This document shows, in pieces, positions 1 through 10,415 of a stretch of 32,488 nucleotides of DNA. Numbering within the stretch: the stretch's first letter is position 1; each line of letters starts with the position of its first letter. The stretch is from Phallusia fumigata (Eukaryota; Chordata; Ascidiacea; Phlebobranchia; Ascidiidae), in the NCBI GenBank assembly GCA_008931825.1, contig QXVZ01004356.1, positions 1 through 32,488 of the forward strand, in the 5' to 3' direction. The notes beneath the pieces were generated by a model. The model searched no databases and had not been told where the DNA came from. It saw nothing but the letters and a program-made list of their open reading frames with translations. A program made the position numbers and the translations under genes.

Positions 1-627
1 GCTCAAAGAGAGGATTTTGAATAGGTGGCCAGCAAAGTTAATTCAGTGCAGATCTTGTGAGCGATTTCAATCCCTTTCATTTTCACAAAGGTTAGCGCAT
101 TGCACAGTCAACTGACCAGGGCTAACTGATTATACATGATGTAACATTGCAAAGTGAACAACGCTTTACTTACAAACTTGATCCTTTGCTTGTAAACAGG
201 ATGTTCTTTCTCATTTTTAAATATTATCATTTTGATGTTTGGTAAAAAACAAAATCAACCTATCGTAAATTATAGTGACCCACAGTCTAATATAGTTAAC
301 TGTATTTGGCCCTTAAGGTTGCAAATCCTGACACAGAAGATGGCATTCTATGTTTTGTTGTGTTAACATTTTCTTCTACATACAAGAATGTAACTCGATT
401 AAATAAAGCACAGCACAAACATAATGCAGAAATGAATGGCTACAAAAACCTCAACAGATTAAATTCCCCTGAATAAAAACAACAAATGCAAATTGGTAAA
501 AGCCACCAGCAGCAGAACATTTGGGAATAAGAAGGTAAAAATTACAAAAAAATACACTTTGTTGGAGGTTAAACAACAACAGTAATTTAACAATAATATT
601 TAAAACGTATTTATAATATTTTCAAAC
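1..627 (-). other. Start of intron 2 of the DDX3-like gene
   Basis: AT-rich sequence downstream of the second DDX3 coding exon. I see no further exon, RNA gene or repeat in it. The next DDX3 exon must lie beyond the left edge. Confidence 0.6.
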
Positions 628-826
628 CTGAATTATTTCCTGAAACACCACCTCCACGCCCTGAGTTGATGTCAAGACCAGCCATCTAAAAACAAATGTA
701 CTTTTTCTTTAACTTGTTCTAACAAACCTAACTATAACAGATAATTTTACATGCAGTTGAAAACTAATTTGCACAAAAAATGTTTACCTGCTGATCCAAA
801 GACGGTCCATTAGCGGAGTTGGACAT
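628..826 (-). CDS. DDX3: DDX3/PL10-type DEAD-box RNA helicase, first two coding exons (partial)
   Basis: ATP-dependent RNA helicase acting in translation initiation and mRNP remodelling; only the extreme N-terminus is in the window. Coding exon 1 is 788-826 on the minus strand (ATG at 826, 13 codons, donor CAG|GTAAAC). Coding exon 2 is 628-685 (acceptor TTTTAG|ATGGCT, donor TCAG|GTTTG, ending in phase 1). Joined they read MSNSANGPSLDQQ then MAGLDINSGRGGG, which matches the vertebrate DDX3 start, where LDQQFAGLDLNS forms the CRM1 export signal. The helicase core must lie left of base 1. The call rests on about 12 diagnostic residues plus correct splice phase. The alternative is another short protein with a chance match; I consider this unlikely. 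Confidence 0.82.
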
Positions 827-2050
827 GACTTATTTGTTATCAAATTAAAACCCAAATTGAAACTTTAAAATTCTACTTGAAATTATCCCTAAAAAACTGA
901 CGGGCGGTTCTTTGTTGAAAACAAAAAATTATACCGAAATTTTACACATACGCTGCATTTTTGTTAAACTGTGTTAAGAAGTCCAAGTCCGACTCAGAAG
1001 CGTTCTCAACTAGATATTAATTGACAAAAATCAAACAGCACTAAACAAAAAGTCTCCAAACGAGCATGTTCTTTCGCCAACACACGGTTTCCTATCTTGC
1101 GGTTCTGATCGCTACAGCGACAAGCGTGCTTGAACCAATCATCTTCGCTTTCCGTTGCTTTTGTTCTGCCAGCTGTTTTACGTAATTTTGTTCCTCTGCA
1201 GATTGTTTCACAACTTGTGAACATCAAAAAGTTATGTTCTAAATATGGGTTGCTATTTAAACTTGTTTATAAACCTTTTAAAATTTAGTAAACCTATAGT
1301 ATTTTTGTACAACATCCTGTAAACATAAAATAGTAATGGGTGGAATAAACAATCACGTGATAATGGCGTCACCAATCATATTCTAATTTGTTATGTAGGT
1401 TAAATTCAGCTCCAAGCTTAATTTTTTATCAACAACCATTTTCAAGGTCAACATATTTTAGTGGCAAACTTAAGAATTTTTCCACATGTAAACACAGGAG
1501 CCTACATTTTACCAGACTTTGTTTGTTTNCGACAACATGCCCAATGTACTTTGGCAAGTAGGTAAACAAAGAGTTTGTGTCCCCCTGTTACATACACAGT
1601 CTCCTGTGGACCAAACTGGTTTTCTGAGCTACTAGTAATTATTACGGCTTCCTGTCAAATAAACATGAGCTAAACGATTCTCCTGTTGTATACTTTTATC
1701 TCATCCACACATAAGTAAAGGCAGGGTATAAAAGTAAAGTTTATTTTGACACATGAGGCGCCACACGCAAGCCTACCGATCAAAGGCTGTTTTGTGGTAT
1801 CCTGCTAGCAAAAAATACAACTGCCGCAAAATCTTCAGTTCAAGCAGCTACAGAGCATCAACTTTTGCCCTGACAAGAGCCCGTAGTTTTCCTCAGTTGT
1901 GGCTTTTTCACCAACCAGTGCGCTTTGGAAAAGATTTCGCGCCCTATAAAACCGAACAACATATAACAAGTACAAAAACTATACCAATATGACACGGAAC
2001 TACTTTGTTTGCAAAATGTAAGAAAAGGATCTGTTCTATTTTAGACGTTT
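827..2050. other. Spacer: DDX3 promoter/5' leader and GCP3 3' UTR
   Basis: Holds the upstream region of the minus-strand DDX3 gene and, further right, the 3' untranslated region of GCP3. A minus-strand reading frame at 1006-1227 (73 codons) shows no recognisable domain and is not called. A single N sits at 1529; unlike three other Ns in the window it is not flanked by duplicated sequence. A candidate poly(A) signal for GCP3 is at 1740-1745. Confidence 0.5.
1740..1745 (-). terminator. Candidate poly(A) signal AATAAA for GCP3
   Basis: The minus strand reads AATAAA here, about 306 nt downstream of the GCP3 stop codon. Position and strand fit a 3' end signal, but there is no transcript evidence and the motif is common in AT-rich DNA. 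Confidence 0.35.
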
Positions 2051-5000
2051 TTAGCGCTTCTTGTTGCTTCCCGGCTTTACAAGTTGCAGCGCTGTATTCC
2101 GAGTGCGGTAATGTTCGTTGAAATCCAAACGCCAGCTCAAATTGCGAAGATTCGCGTCGCTTTCGGTGTCCAGTTGACGTAGGAACATTACAACCATGTC
2201 CTACGTAAAATGAAAAAGTGTGTAATGGACGGCGGGAACAGGGGTGTAGTGAAGCAGGAGCCTCTCAAGTGAATGAAACATTGGGGCCGAGGAAAGGGAA
2301 ATAGTAGAAAGCTTATAGAGGACTCCGGCATCCACTCAATGCACCCCTGAGCGGGAAAATATAAGTGCTCCGGTAAATCCCGTTGCTTACAGTAGTCGTG
2401 CTAAGTGCCTAGGTTTCGTAATTGGACACAACTTTGCTGTCAACATTTAGTCGCTGTTTTTTTCCTTTTAATATACTTCAATAAACAGTTTATAAAACCT
2501 GTTTTGTTGGTGTATGTCGCGCAAAGTGTGTTGGCCACCCAGACCGCTTACATTCGACCTACAGCAGAATACCGGAACGTGTTGTCAATTTAAACCTTAC
2601 CTGGTAGGCGCACGTACAGACTTTTAAACGGGCTCTCATTTCAGGAACAGTCACCCTTTTAAACTCGCGACGACGTTTCATTTCCTCTTCTTCCTTTTCC
2701 GAATCTGCTCCCCAAACACCCTGCAACACAGCCGACGATATCGCACTTATCGTACTGGAATGCAAGTCGTCTTGGTATTATTAAAAGTAAAGTGCAAAAG
2801 AAAAAACTGCAAACTTAGGAAAAACGCAAAGATGCTAACTCTAACTGAAAAAATGTCAAATATTTACTTTACATTATTGGAGTTTATCACTTTTGAGGCA
2901 AAAATGAAAAAGTTGGATACTTAACCTTCTTTTCGGCGTCTTCTAACTGTTTTTCGTAAAACTGTCGCTCGCGCAGTTCGGCACTCGACTGTTCGTATAT
3001 ATCTTTCTGCAAGTACTCAAACTTGACGATTTGGTCAAAGATGGTTCGAAGCTGCATCAGCAGATGGCTGTGACAAAAAAGCAACTTGTTGTAAACAAAG
3101 TTGTTTCAAATTTTTTGTTCACGCACTCAAAACAGTATGATCTTGCAACAAACTTAAAAACAGAACAAAACTGAACAAAAGTAAGATTTTCACGGAATAA
3201 TAAAATTACATAAATTGCTTATACTACGAGTGTTTATTGATAACGTTACCTGGACGGGGCATCAAGCAAACATCTCTTCATTAGCGATTCGAGAAAGGAA
3301 TGGTGGGCGCCGATTATTTCGTCAAAGTCTTTCGCTTCTTCGAGTTTCAGCTGAAGATCGGCCCACGAACATTCCAAAACCTACAAAGCAACCACTACCA
3401 CGTAACAATGAACCCACACTACTGACAACAGAAATATAGACACTTGGTGTTGTGAGTCAACCCACGCAACTGCAGCATGTAAAGTATTCGCACTTGATTT
3501 AGGACAGGCGTTCTCGACTGGAGGAACAGGGAAACCTTTTTTATTTGCATGAAACGTATGTAAAATGTAATTGCACGTTTTTGATAATAGCTTCATAATA
3601 AATGTAATGGCGTGCAGATGACGTCAAATTAAAGTTATGGACAATCGGACAATACATATTTTTATGTCGCAAAAAATAGGTTACATTTCGGCTGAGACGG
3701 TCTTAGAACGCCGTTAAAACTGTTTGCGATCGCCTAACTGTTGCAAAAGTATTTAAGTGCTAAAAAATGTAATGCAACAGTAGACCAGCTTTGAACCCGC
3801 TTTAAACGGTTAAACAAGACTATGGGTTTCATCCTTAATGAAACGAATCCGTAACATTTTTAAACAACAAAACAAAAATATGCGGGGGGGGAGAGAGGGC
3901 AATGAATACAAGTCCCCCCTGGGATTTGTGTCTGTGCCATGGAATAGAAAGTGATTTAGAACCAGGTTAACTGTTTAAAACGATGCAAATCGCTATTAGG
4001 TAAACACACCTCAAATGCGATGTAGTACTGCATCTGATGTACAAAGTGGACCATCTCAGCAGCTAGAGTGTGACAGTGATGTAACACGCCTAAAAAAGAA
4101 AGTATCTCAAATCGCTGTAAACTACAAGATTGAATTGAGGTTCCTACCTTTTAGGTGAACGAGATTGTGCGCTAATTTACGAGTTTGCTCCATTGTGTTG
4201 GTCCAAATAAGTGCAAGTTGGTACTCCATGCGCTTTGCCCGCCACAGAAAGATGAATATGCGAAGGTAGACCAACATCACGTCGGGTGTTATAAGCTGTT
4301 AAGTTACAAACATATCGTTTTGAAATAAAAAATTCCTTCGTTGACAATCCAACAAAAAATATTTAGGCAGCCATCTCCACTCCAACGGAAAGCGATGAAA
4401 AGGCAAAAAAATTAGAAACACGCCACGTAACTTTGACCTGATCAAACATCCACCCCACCAAGAAAATACCGTCGACAATGCAGACTAGTTAAATATCGAG
4501 TTTAGTATTGAATTAATTAAGCAGTTCTCGTACTGTGTTAAGCGGAGGGTCGACGTGGTAATCAAGACTGAATACATCCCAACCACAATCTCCCGGGTTG
4601 ATCTCGAGCAGGCGGAAGTCCAGTCGAGCCAGGACGTCAGAGTCTTCAAACTGTGCGTTGGAAGCGCGAACTGCGGCTTCAACTGGTCCACTTAGGTTGT
4701 GGCGATAGAGAGTAGTAGCCGGTTTTGCCAGCTCATCTCTGTGTAAAAACGAATCTTATTGTAATTTCAGTTTTTAATTGATTTGTTAAATCTTTATTTT
4801 TGCACGTTACTTTCAAACAAAGGAATTGCAAGCAAACTTATTCTGCCACGCAACACAAAACGTCCGTTTTTTCATTGAGTACAACAGTGTTTCTAAAACT
4901 TTTTTCACGCGACGCTTTTTGAACAGTTGGACTTTCGATGCACCAGCGAAGAATTTAATGAAGACGCTTATTATCAAAGTTGTATATATTAATACAATAA

Positions 5001-8000
5001 CAGAAAGTTATAGAACGAAGTAATTGCAGTTTAAGAACCCTGCCACTAGAAGTTTGAGACACAGTTATACAGAAATTAAACTTACTGTAGTAGGTCAAGC
5101 AGGTGGCGTATAAAATCCCCTTGACCTAACAAAAGGAACTTTCTGAGTGCGTGCAGATGTGTAAGCATCTTGTACCGATCGTTTAGGATTGACAGAAGGT
5201 GACAGCTTGTCGCCTCATACGCTTTGTCAACGCGTAATTTCAAATCGCTGGCAAACTCCAAACCATAACCTGACAAGTTAATTTTGCAAGTTCATGGAAA
5301 ACAAATAAAGGTATAGCAGAATAAAGTGTTTTTAGGTTGATAAGTTTGTAAGGTCATTATAAAATGATACCTTTACTAGAAAGTGTAATGTTCACCAAAT
5401 TTAATAAAATATTTCTTGACATTGACGAGCATTGAAATATTAACCTTGGTCACCTCATTATTACCTTTGGGTCTTGCTTCGTCCTCAAGAGACTTGTCTT
5501 GTAATGGGATCGGAGTACGGTCTCGGCAAACAAGACGTAAGAAGTTAATAGACTTTCCCACAAGTAAAATCTTTTGTGCCTGCTCAAGTTTGATGAATGA
5601 GGGAACCATCTGATGTCGCATTCGATATTTGTCGTACCACAACCGCTCATTTCCCACACTCAGATCAGCAGCAACAAAAAACTGAGAAATAATATATTTA
5701 AGTAACTCTTGAACTGACGTGACTAGAGGAGTACCAAGATAGCTGAACATCTAAAACAGTGGTTCTCAATGTAGGTGACAGCGCCATCTTGTAGTCATTA
5801 GCTATTATTAGGGGATGGTGGAGAATAAATGTGCTATTGGCAAGCGGTGAGAAACATTTGGCAGTAAAACAAAATCAAGGCAAGATTTATGTAACTTTTC
5901 AAACACCCAATGTAAGTAATTTGTTTCAAAATTTTGATAATGTTGGCAATTGTTTTCTACTTGCACACTGATCAAAAAAGCATTGATATTGTCCATGAAA
6001 TAAATTTGTTTTCATTTTGTCTATTAAGGGGGACGTTTTCAATTCACCTAGCTGAATGGTGGGCAGTACAAGAAAAAAGGTTGAGAAACACCAGTCAAAA
6101 ATTCTGATCTTATATGCACCTCATGAAATGGGTCATGCAGTTCGCNTCATTTCCCACACTCAGATCAGCAGCAACAAAAAACTAAGAAATAATATATTTA
6201 AGTAACTCTTGAACTGACGTGACTAGAGGAGTACCAAGATAGCTGAACATCCAAAAAAATTAGATGTTAAGCTATCCTGGTACTCCTCTAGTCATGTCAG
6301 TCCTGTGACAATTACTGTCCATCTAAAACAGTGGTTCTCAATGTAGGTGACAGCTATTGGGGGATGTTGGAGAATAAACATGCTATTTGCAAGCTGTGAG
6401 AAAACTTTGGCAGTAAAACAAAATCAAAGCAAGATTTGTCATGTAACTTTTCAAATGCCCAATGTAAGTAATTTGTTTCAAAATTGTGATAATATTGGCA
6501 ATTGTTTTGTACTTGCACACTGATCAAAAAAGCATTGATATTGTCCATGAAATAAATTTGTTTTCATTTTGTCTATTAAGGGGGATGTTTTCAATTCACC
6601 CAGCTGTATAGTGGGCAGTACAAGAAAAAAGGTTGAGAAACACCAGTCAAAAATTCTGATCTTATATGCACCTCATGAAATGGGTCATGCAGTTCGCCAT
6701 CATAGATCCAGCGGTCCACAATGTGGAATATTGGCTGAGATACAATCTGTAGTACGCGCCTTGTGATGCTCTGTGCATTTTCATCTCCAGTTTGCATGTA
6801 AGAGTAAACAACACTTGCCAGAGCACCACCTTTCTTGCCTAAAAACAAATGTGTTTTTCTACATTATCATTACATCCAAGAATACAAAGGAATGTCCATT
6901 ATGACTTTTGATATCAGTGATTACGCCACAGAGAAAAACAAGTTAAATGCTAGAACTGAATTATTCAAAAAAGATAAAAAATAATATTCTACCTTGACAG
7001 ATGTCCACAAGTGTTGCAATCCATCTTAATCTCTCGAGTGGTTCATATGTCCACACAACGAGCTTGGACAGTGTAAGAGCAGAGTCATCTTCAAACCCAG
7101 AGTCAATTTGTTGAATTTGGGATTGCAGCACAGAAAGAAGTCTGTAGTACTCAGTTAGTTCTTGCTGCAAAGCTGCACAGAATGCCTAAAAGAAATAGGA
7201 TAGAAGTAACATTTCCATATGTGATAATAATAAAACATTATAATTTTGCATTATAAAACGAGCCTTTTTTCCAGAGATAAAAATGTGGACACTTCTTTTT
7301 TACAATTGTCTACTATTTATAAAATAGGGAATTTTTAAGTGCTGTCTGGGAAGATAACGGGTATTTTTGTGTTCTGTTACCTGTCCAACAAGGCCAAATG
7401 CTTTGTCTTTGTTATGGGAATCTATGTACTTCTTTACATGGTTATGCAACCAGCCCAGCTCTGCCAAGCGATGAACAACCTGTCGATCTTGCTTGTCAAC
7501 TTCAACCTGTATCACAAAACAAGTAAGCCAACAAGTTTGATTTTATTAAACATAGATTAACCCACATCATTTCCAAGGCAAAAAGCATTTTCCCTGGTGG
7601 AGTGCTTGATGTTCTTTGTTTCAATGCCTTGAAAAATGTAGAGCAGCTGCCGAACCAAACCAGCTTCATCAACCTTGGAAAAAAATTATAATAAAATATT
7701 TCAAAAAAACATCCATTATTTTTCTATGACTCTGAAACGATTGAATTGTAGTTGGGATACAATTTAAACATAGCAGACTGTACACCTCACCTTTTCTTTG
7801 TTACTGTTAGATTGAAGAGTGGTGTTTCTTCCTGTTCTGTTGCTTATATTTCGCAAAGGAACTTGAGCTAAAAAGGCATGAAAACATTTTTACTGACAGA
7901 AGTGTCTGGCATCCTCTCTGCCACAAACTGATACCAAAACAATCTCAGAAAATGTACAACATATGCGGCTCACACAGGCTTGAGGTCTGCAGATGGCCGG

Positions 8001-9009
8001 AATCAGAGTTTCCCAGGTAAGTGGAAGGAGTTTTGGTCCAGGCTAACCTTGATGACAAATTGGTTGAGGGGTAGTCTGAGCGGGTTAAATCGCCTGGAGT
8101 TCGAATTTCGCTTGGAAGTTGAGACACTGATTCATAACCTGAAATAAAAACAAATCGGTATAGAAGGTCAAAGCACAACAAAGCTGTTGCTACATGTTGC
8201 CTGCTACCTCCTCCTGTGCTTGGGGCAGCAGCAGTGCCAAATCCACTGCTTGATGTCAGAGACTGTTGGGAAATCCTACCTTCTGGAGTGTTTGCCACAG
8301 GAGTGGAGGCAGATGCCAGGCCCTGTCTAAATAGCAAGTTTCCTCCACCAAACTGCAAAAATGAATGTTATCTGGCAACCGTGATAGCACATCATATTAA
8401 TTAAGGAATTAACCTTATGTTCTTTTTTATTCGAAAGGGCATACAGAAGGTAGAGTATAGACCAACGATTCTGCAGATAATCACTTTGCTTCAGTCGGCG
8501 ATGAAGGACAGCTAGCTTAACAGCATCCTCTACTCTTCCAGTTTTTGTCACTGTAACAAACAACAGTGTGAAAATAATGCAACTCAAAACATTGGTTTTA
8601 CCCCACTTTGAAGTTTTATCTTTTCAATCAGACTGGTTTCATCAATGTTTGGCACAGCATGTTGTCCACAATAAGACAACATTCGAAGAGAATATTGAGC
8701 AGATTTCCTTGCAGCATCTAAAAATATATTGTTACATATTCATGGAGTTTATTCTTTCCATGAAAAACAATTTGTAAATCATATGCATGAAAGCTTGCAA
8801 CAGTGCAAACTACTTTACCCTATGATATATGGCTGTGTGAGATTGCATGCATGATAATCTAAACCAAACAACTAAAGTCGTACTTGAATCTTGATCTGGA
8901 CAATCAAAACATGACAAAACGTTCAGCCATTACCTGTATCAGGATGCTCACACAGGCACTGACATAGTTTGTGAATCAATGCCTCAGGAGTTGTGCTGGT
9001 CTGAGGCAT
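2051..9009 (-). CDS. TUBGCP3: Gamma-tubulin complex component 3 (GCP3/Spc98), 19 exons, 893 aa
   Basis: Core subunit of the gamma-tubulin ring complex, which nucleates microtubules at centrosomes and spindle poles; GCP2 and GCP3 bind gamma-tubulin through their GRIP domains. Minus-strand exons in order: 8934-9009, 8607-8717, 8414-8550, 8208-8352, 7974-8138, 7791-7867, 7566-7673, 7381-7506, 6993-7185, 6672-6838, 5465-5681, 5086-5269, 4534-4738, 4148-4295, 4010-4089, 3250-3380, 2926-3067, 2601-2720, 2051-2200. They sum to 2682 nt with every phase consistent; human GCP3 is about 907 aa, so this looks full length. Diagnostic stretches are RWSILYLL (exon 3), LAELGWLHN (8), [15 protein letters not shown] (10), [14 protein letters not shown] (11), [16 protein letters not shown] (12), [11 protein letters not shown] (13), [10 protein letters not shown] (14), [11 protein letters not shown] (15) and [10 protein letters not shown] (19). 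The exon 2 and exon 7 donors are GTGGGG/GTGGGT rather than a nearby GTAAAA/GTTAAT, chosen because only they keep the reading frame. Intron 10 is duplicated in the assembly around the N at 6146. The ATG at 9009 is the first in-frame start after a plausible acceptor. Confidence 0.96.
2201..2600 (-). other. GCP3 intron 18
   Basis: A 400-nt intron between the last two GCP3 exons, with donor CAG|GTAAGG and acceptor ACGTAG. I see no other feature in it. Open frames on the plus strand here (for example 2405-2593) lack any domain or splice logic. Confidence 0.8.
3381..4009 (-). other. GCP3 intron 15
   Basis: A 629-nt intron (donor GAG|GTGTGT, acceptor TTTGTAG) containing a short G-run near 3880. Nothing else stands out. 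Confidence 0.8.
5647..6145. repeat. Allelic copy A of the GCP3 exon 11 / intron 10 / exon 10 segment
   Basis: From TCATTTCCCACACTC at 5647 to AGTTCGC ending at 6145, this stretch is repeated at 6147-6697 with high similarity, and the copies are separated only by an N. It runs from the 5' end of exon 11 through intron 10 into the first bases of an exon 10 copy. That exon 10 copy (from about 6120) is cut off at the N, so it is not a working exon. Best read as one haplotype's contig end. Confidence 0.85.
5757..6094. mobile_element. hAT-like non-autonomous element (MITE) in GCP3 intron 10, copy A
   Basis: Starts CAGTGGTTCTCAA and ends TTGAGAAACACCAG, a slightly decayed inverted match of the termini typical of hAT-superfamily elements. 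It is about 338 nt long and encodes no transposase that I recognise; a 62-codon minus-strand frame inside it is shared with copy B. An 8-bp target duplication is not clean: the left flank is ATCTAAAA and the right flank AGTCAAAA or TCAAAAAT depending on the boundary. Confidence 0.5.
6146..6146. other. Single N at a probable unmerged contig junction
   Basis: Left of the N the sequence stops inside a copy of GCP3 exon 10; right of it the sequence restarts inside a copy of exon 11. Both flanks are present in full elsewhere nearby. Confidence 0.85.
6213..6301. repeat. Fold-back inverted repeat, 39-nt arms
   Basis: The arm at 6213-6251 and the arm at 6263-6301 are reverse complements with three mismatches in 39, separated by an 11-nt A-rich loop. 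The left arm is present in both alleles; the right arm exists only in copy B. This therefore looks like a recent inverted duplication of intron sequence next to exon 11. Confidence 0.85.
6329..6646. mobile_element. hAT-like non-autonomous element, copy B (allelic to 5757-6094)
   Basis: Same termini and interior as the element at 5757-6094, with small substitutions and a deletion near its left end. It is probably the other allele of the same insertion rather than a second insertion, because the flanking intron and exon sequence is duplicated with it. Confidence 0.5.
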
Positions 9010-10415
9010 TTTGTTTTCTTGTAGAAACCAATTACTATTCAACTAACGTCACAAACAAGTGGAAAACTTCGTGTTCAAAGTTACAATTTACAAATCCTTA
9101 AGAATTGCAGAAATGAACTATATTCTTTGCTAGGTAAACTTGCGATTGCATTATAATACAAGAGGATTTGAAAACCACTTTTGTAAAACATTTTAACTTT
9201 TCTACAACAATTCAAATCAACACAAACCTATGTTACATACAATAACAAACTCTGTAAGGACCGTCACATTAGTTTATTTTACATTTAGCATTTTGGAAAC
9301 TGACGTTCCGCGCCACTGGCAATGTTTAAATTCACCGCAAGGTGTCTCTCTTGTAAGATATTATTTTCGTGCAATCAACGGCACACGGAAAAAATATTGT
9401 GCATCTTTAAAGAATACAATTTGTTGGTAAAATACAATCTGTATTACACGCCCGTTAGAATCCTTTGCTTGTAAGGGGACACAACACTGGCGAGAGCACC
9501 ACCTTGCTTGCCTAAATACAAATGTGCTTTTCTGCATTGTTTTTGCTCGTATAGATTATGAGCGGGTGTTTTTTTGAAATAAAATTTGGTGGTGGCTTAA
9601 AACTTGTAAGTCTATTTATAAATTACACAAACTAGCGCAATATGCTGTGCACTTAAACAACATATCTTGAGCAAACCAAAAGTGAATTTAACTTATGACG
9701 TAATAATTATGGCTGTGCATTCACTTGGAAAATAGGATTTTGCACGCAACGACTTAAAGCCTGCCCATCTTGGGTTGGTTAAATATATGTCTGTAAGAAT
9801 GAATCAGCCCAGGAGGATATGTAATAAAACGTTTAACCATTTGATCGTCTTCACTTTCCATGGGACCTTGTAACGTGATTTGCGTCGCCAAATCATGAAA
9901 AAAAATGCTCGAAAGGTAAGTTAACGAAACAAAGGCTAACATCGCTGGTAAGGGGTTGTTGGAGTCACGGTGATTACCTAATTTACCCGCAACTTTTGGC
10001 AAAAAATAGAAAAAATCAAGCGTGTGGCAATGACTTTGCACACAGCCTATTTCATTTGTGAAGTATTGTAACACTGGATATCTGATGCAGCTATTTTTGG
10101 ACAGTGCAATAACTCCAGATGTGTTGCTATTGTACTATGTTTGCGATGGTAACGGCCTTTGACAAACCGCGGGTTTTTTTTCGCAAGATTAAATATTAGA
10201 AATTTGATATCGCAGTCACGAGTTAGAAAACTTGGGACTAAACAAAGCCGTTTGTTCGCTAATAATAAGAGATCAAGCGACGTTGGCGAAAGGTGACACC
10301 CAGTGTACATGGCATATTGAGAAGCCCCCGTTCCGTCTGGCGTATGTTTTCTGTCCCTATTCGACAGACTCCATTCCAAGGAAAGGCTTCGAAGCAGGCG
10401 GACGCCAAGTCGAAC
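9010..10415. other. Divergent spacer between GCP3 (-) and the repeat protein gene (+)
   Basis: Contains both promoters. A CRE-like TAACGTCA lies at 9044-9051, 35 nt upstream of the GCP3 ATG, and a T-rich stretch ending in CTACAAG just before that ATG could be a spliced-leader acceptor; both are weak. The decayed GCP3 exon copy is at 9432-9541. A minus-strand frame at 9754-10074 (106 codons) has no domain I recognise and is left uncalled. Confidence 0.5.
9432..9541 (-). pseudogene. Decayed partial copy of TUBGCP3 exon 10 and its 3' splice site
   Basis: The minus strand begins with intron-like sequence and CTAG acceptor, then reads [10 protein letters not shown], matching [10 protein letters not shown] of the real exon 10 (6672-6838). 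About 35 nt are then replaced by a shorter unrelated stretch, after which CGTGTAATACAGATTGTA matches the exon's GCGTACTACAGATTGTA in another frame. The copy is frameshifted, truncated and has no matching donor. Adjoining intron sequence (AAATACAAATGTGCTTTTCTGCATT on the plus strand, matching about 6841-6867) came along, so this was a DNA-level duplication and not a retrocopy. Confidence 0.85.

Larger units (their letters stand above)
6147..6697. repeat. Allelic copy B of the GCP3 exon 11 / intron 10 / exon 10 segment
   Basis: Begins at the base after the N with the same sequence as 5647 and ends inside the intact exon 10. Its 35-nt exon 11 copy (6147-6181) is truncated and must not be annotated as a second exon. 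It differs from copy A by substitutions, by an added fold-back segment near 6252-6322, and by lacking about 28 nt seen near 5780-5815 in copy A. Confidence 0.85.

Noticed and set aside
1006-1227. Minus-strand 73-codon frame upstream of DDX3
   Set aside because: No recognisable domain. It could overlap the DDX3 5' leader but there is no support for translation.
5376-5750. 124-codon minus-strand frame taken as one coding unit
   Set aside because: It contains the real GCP3 exon 11 but continues through both splice sites into introns 10 and 11. Only 5465-5681 is coding.
6147-6181. A second GCP3 exon 11 between exons 10 and 11
   Set aside because: It is a truncated copy created by the duplicated contig end at the N; only 5465-5681 is complete and joins in phase to exons 10 and 12.
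9754-10074. Minus-strand 106-codon frame in the GCP3/repeat-protein spacer
   Set aside because: No domain, no signal peptide and no clear splice context; it contains an ordinary mixture of residues expected by chance.
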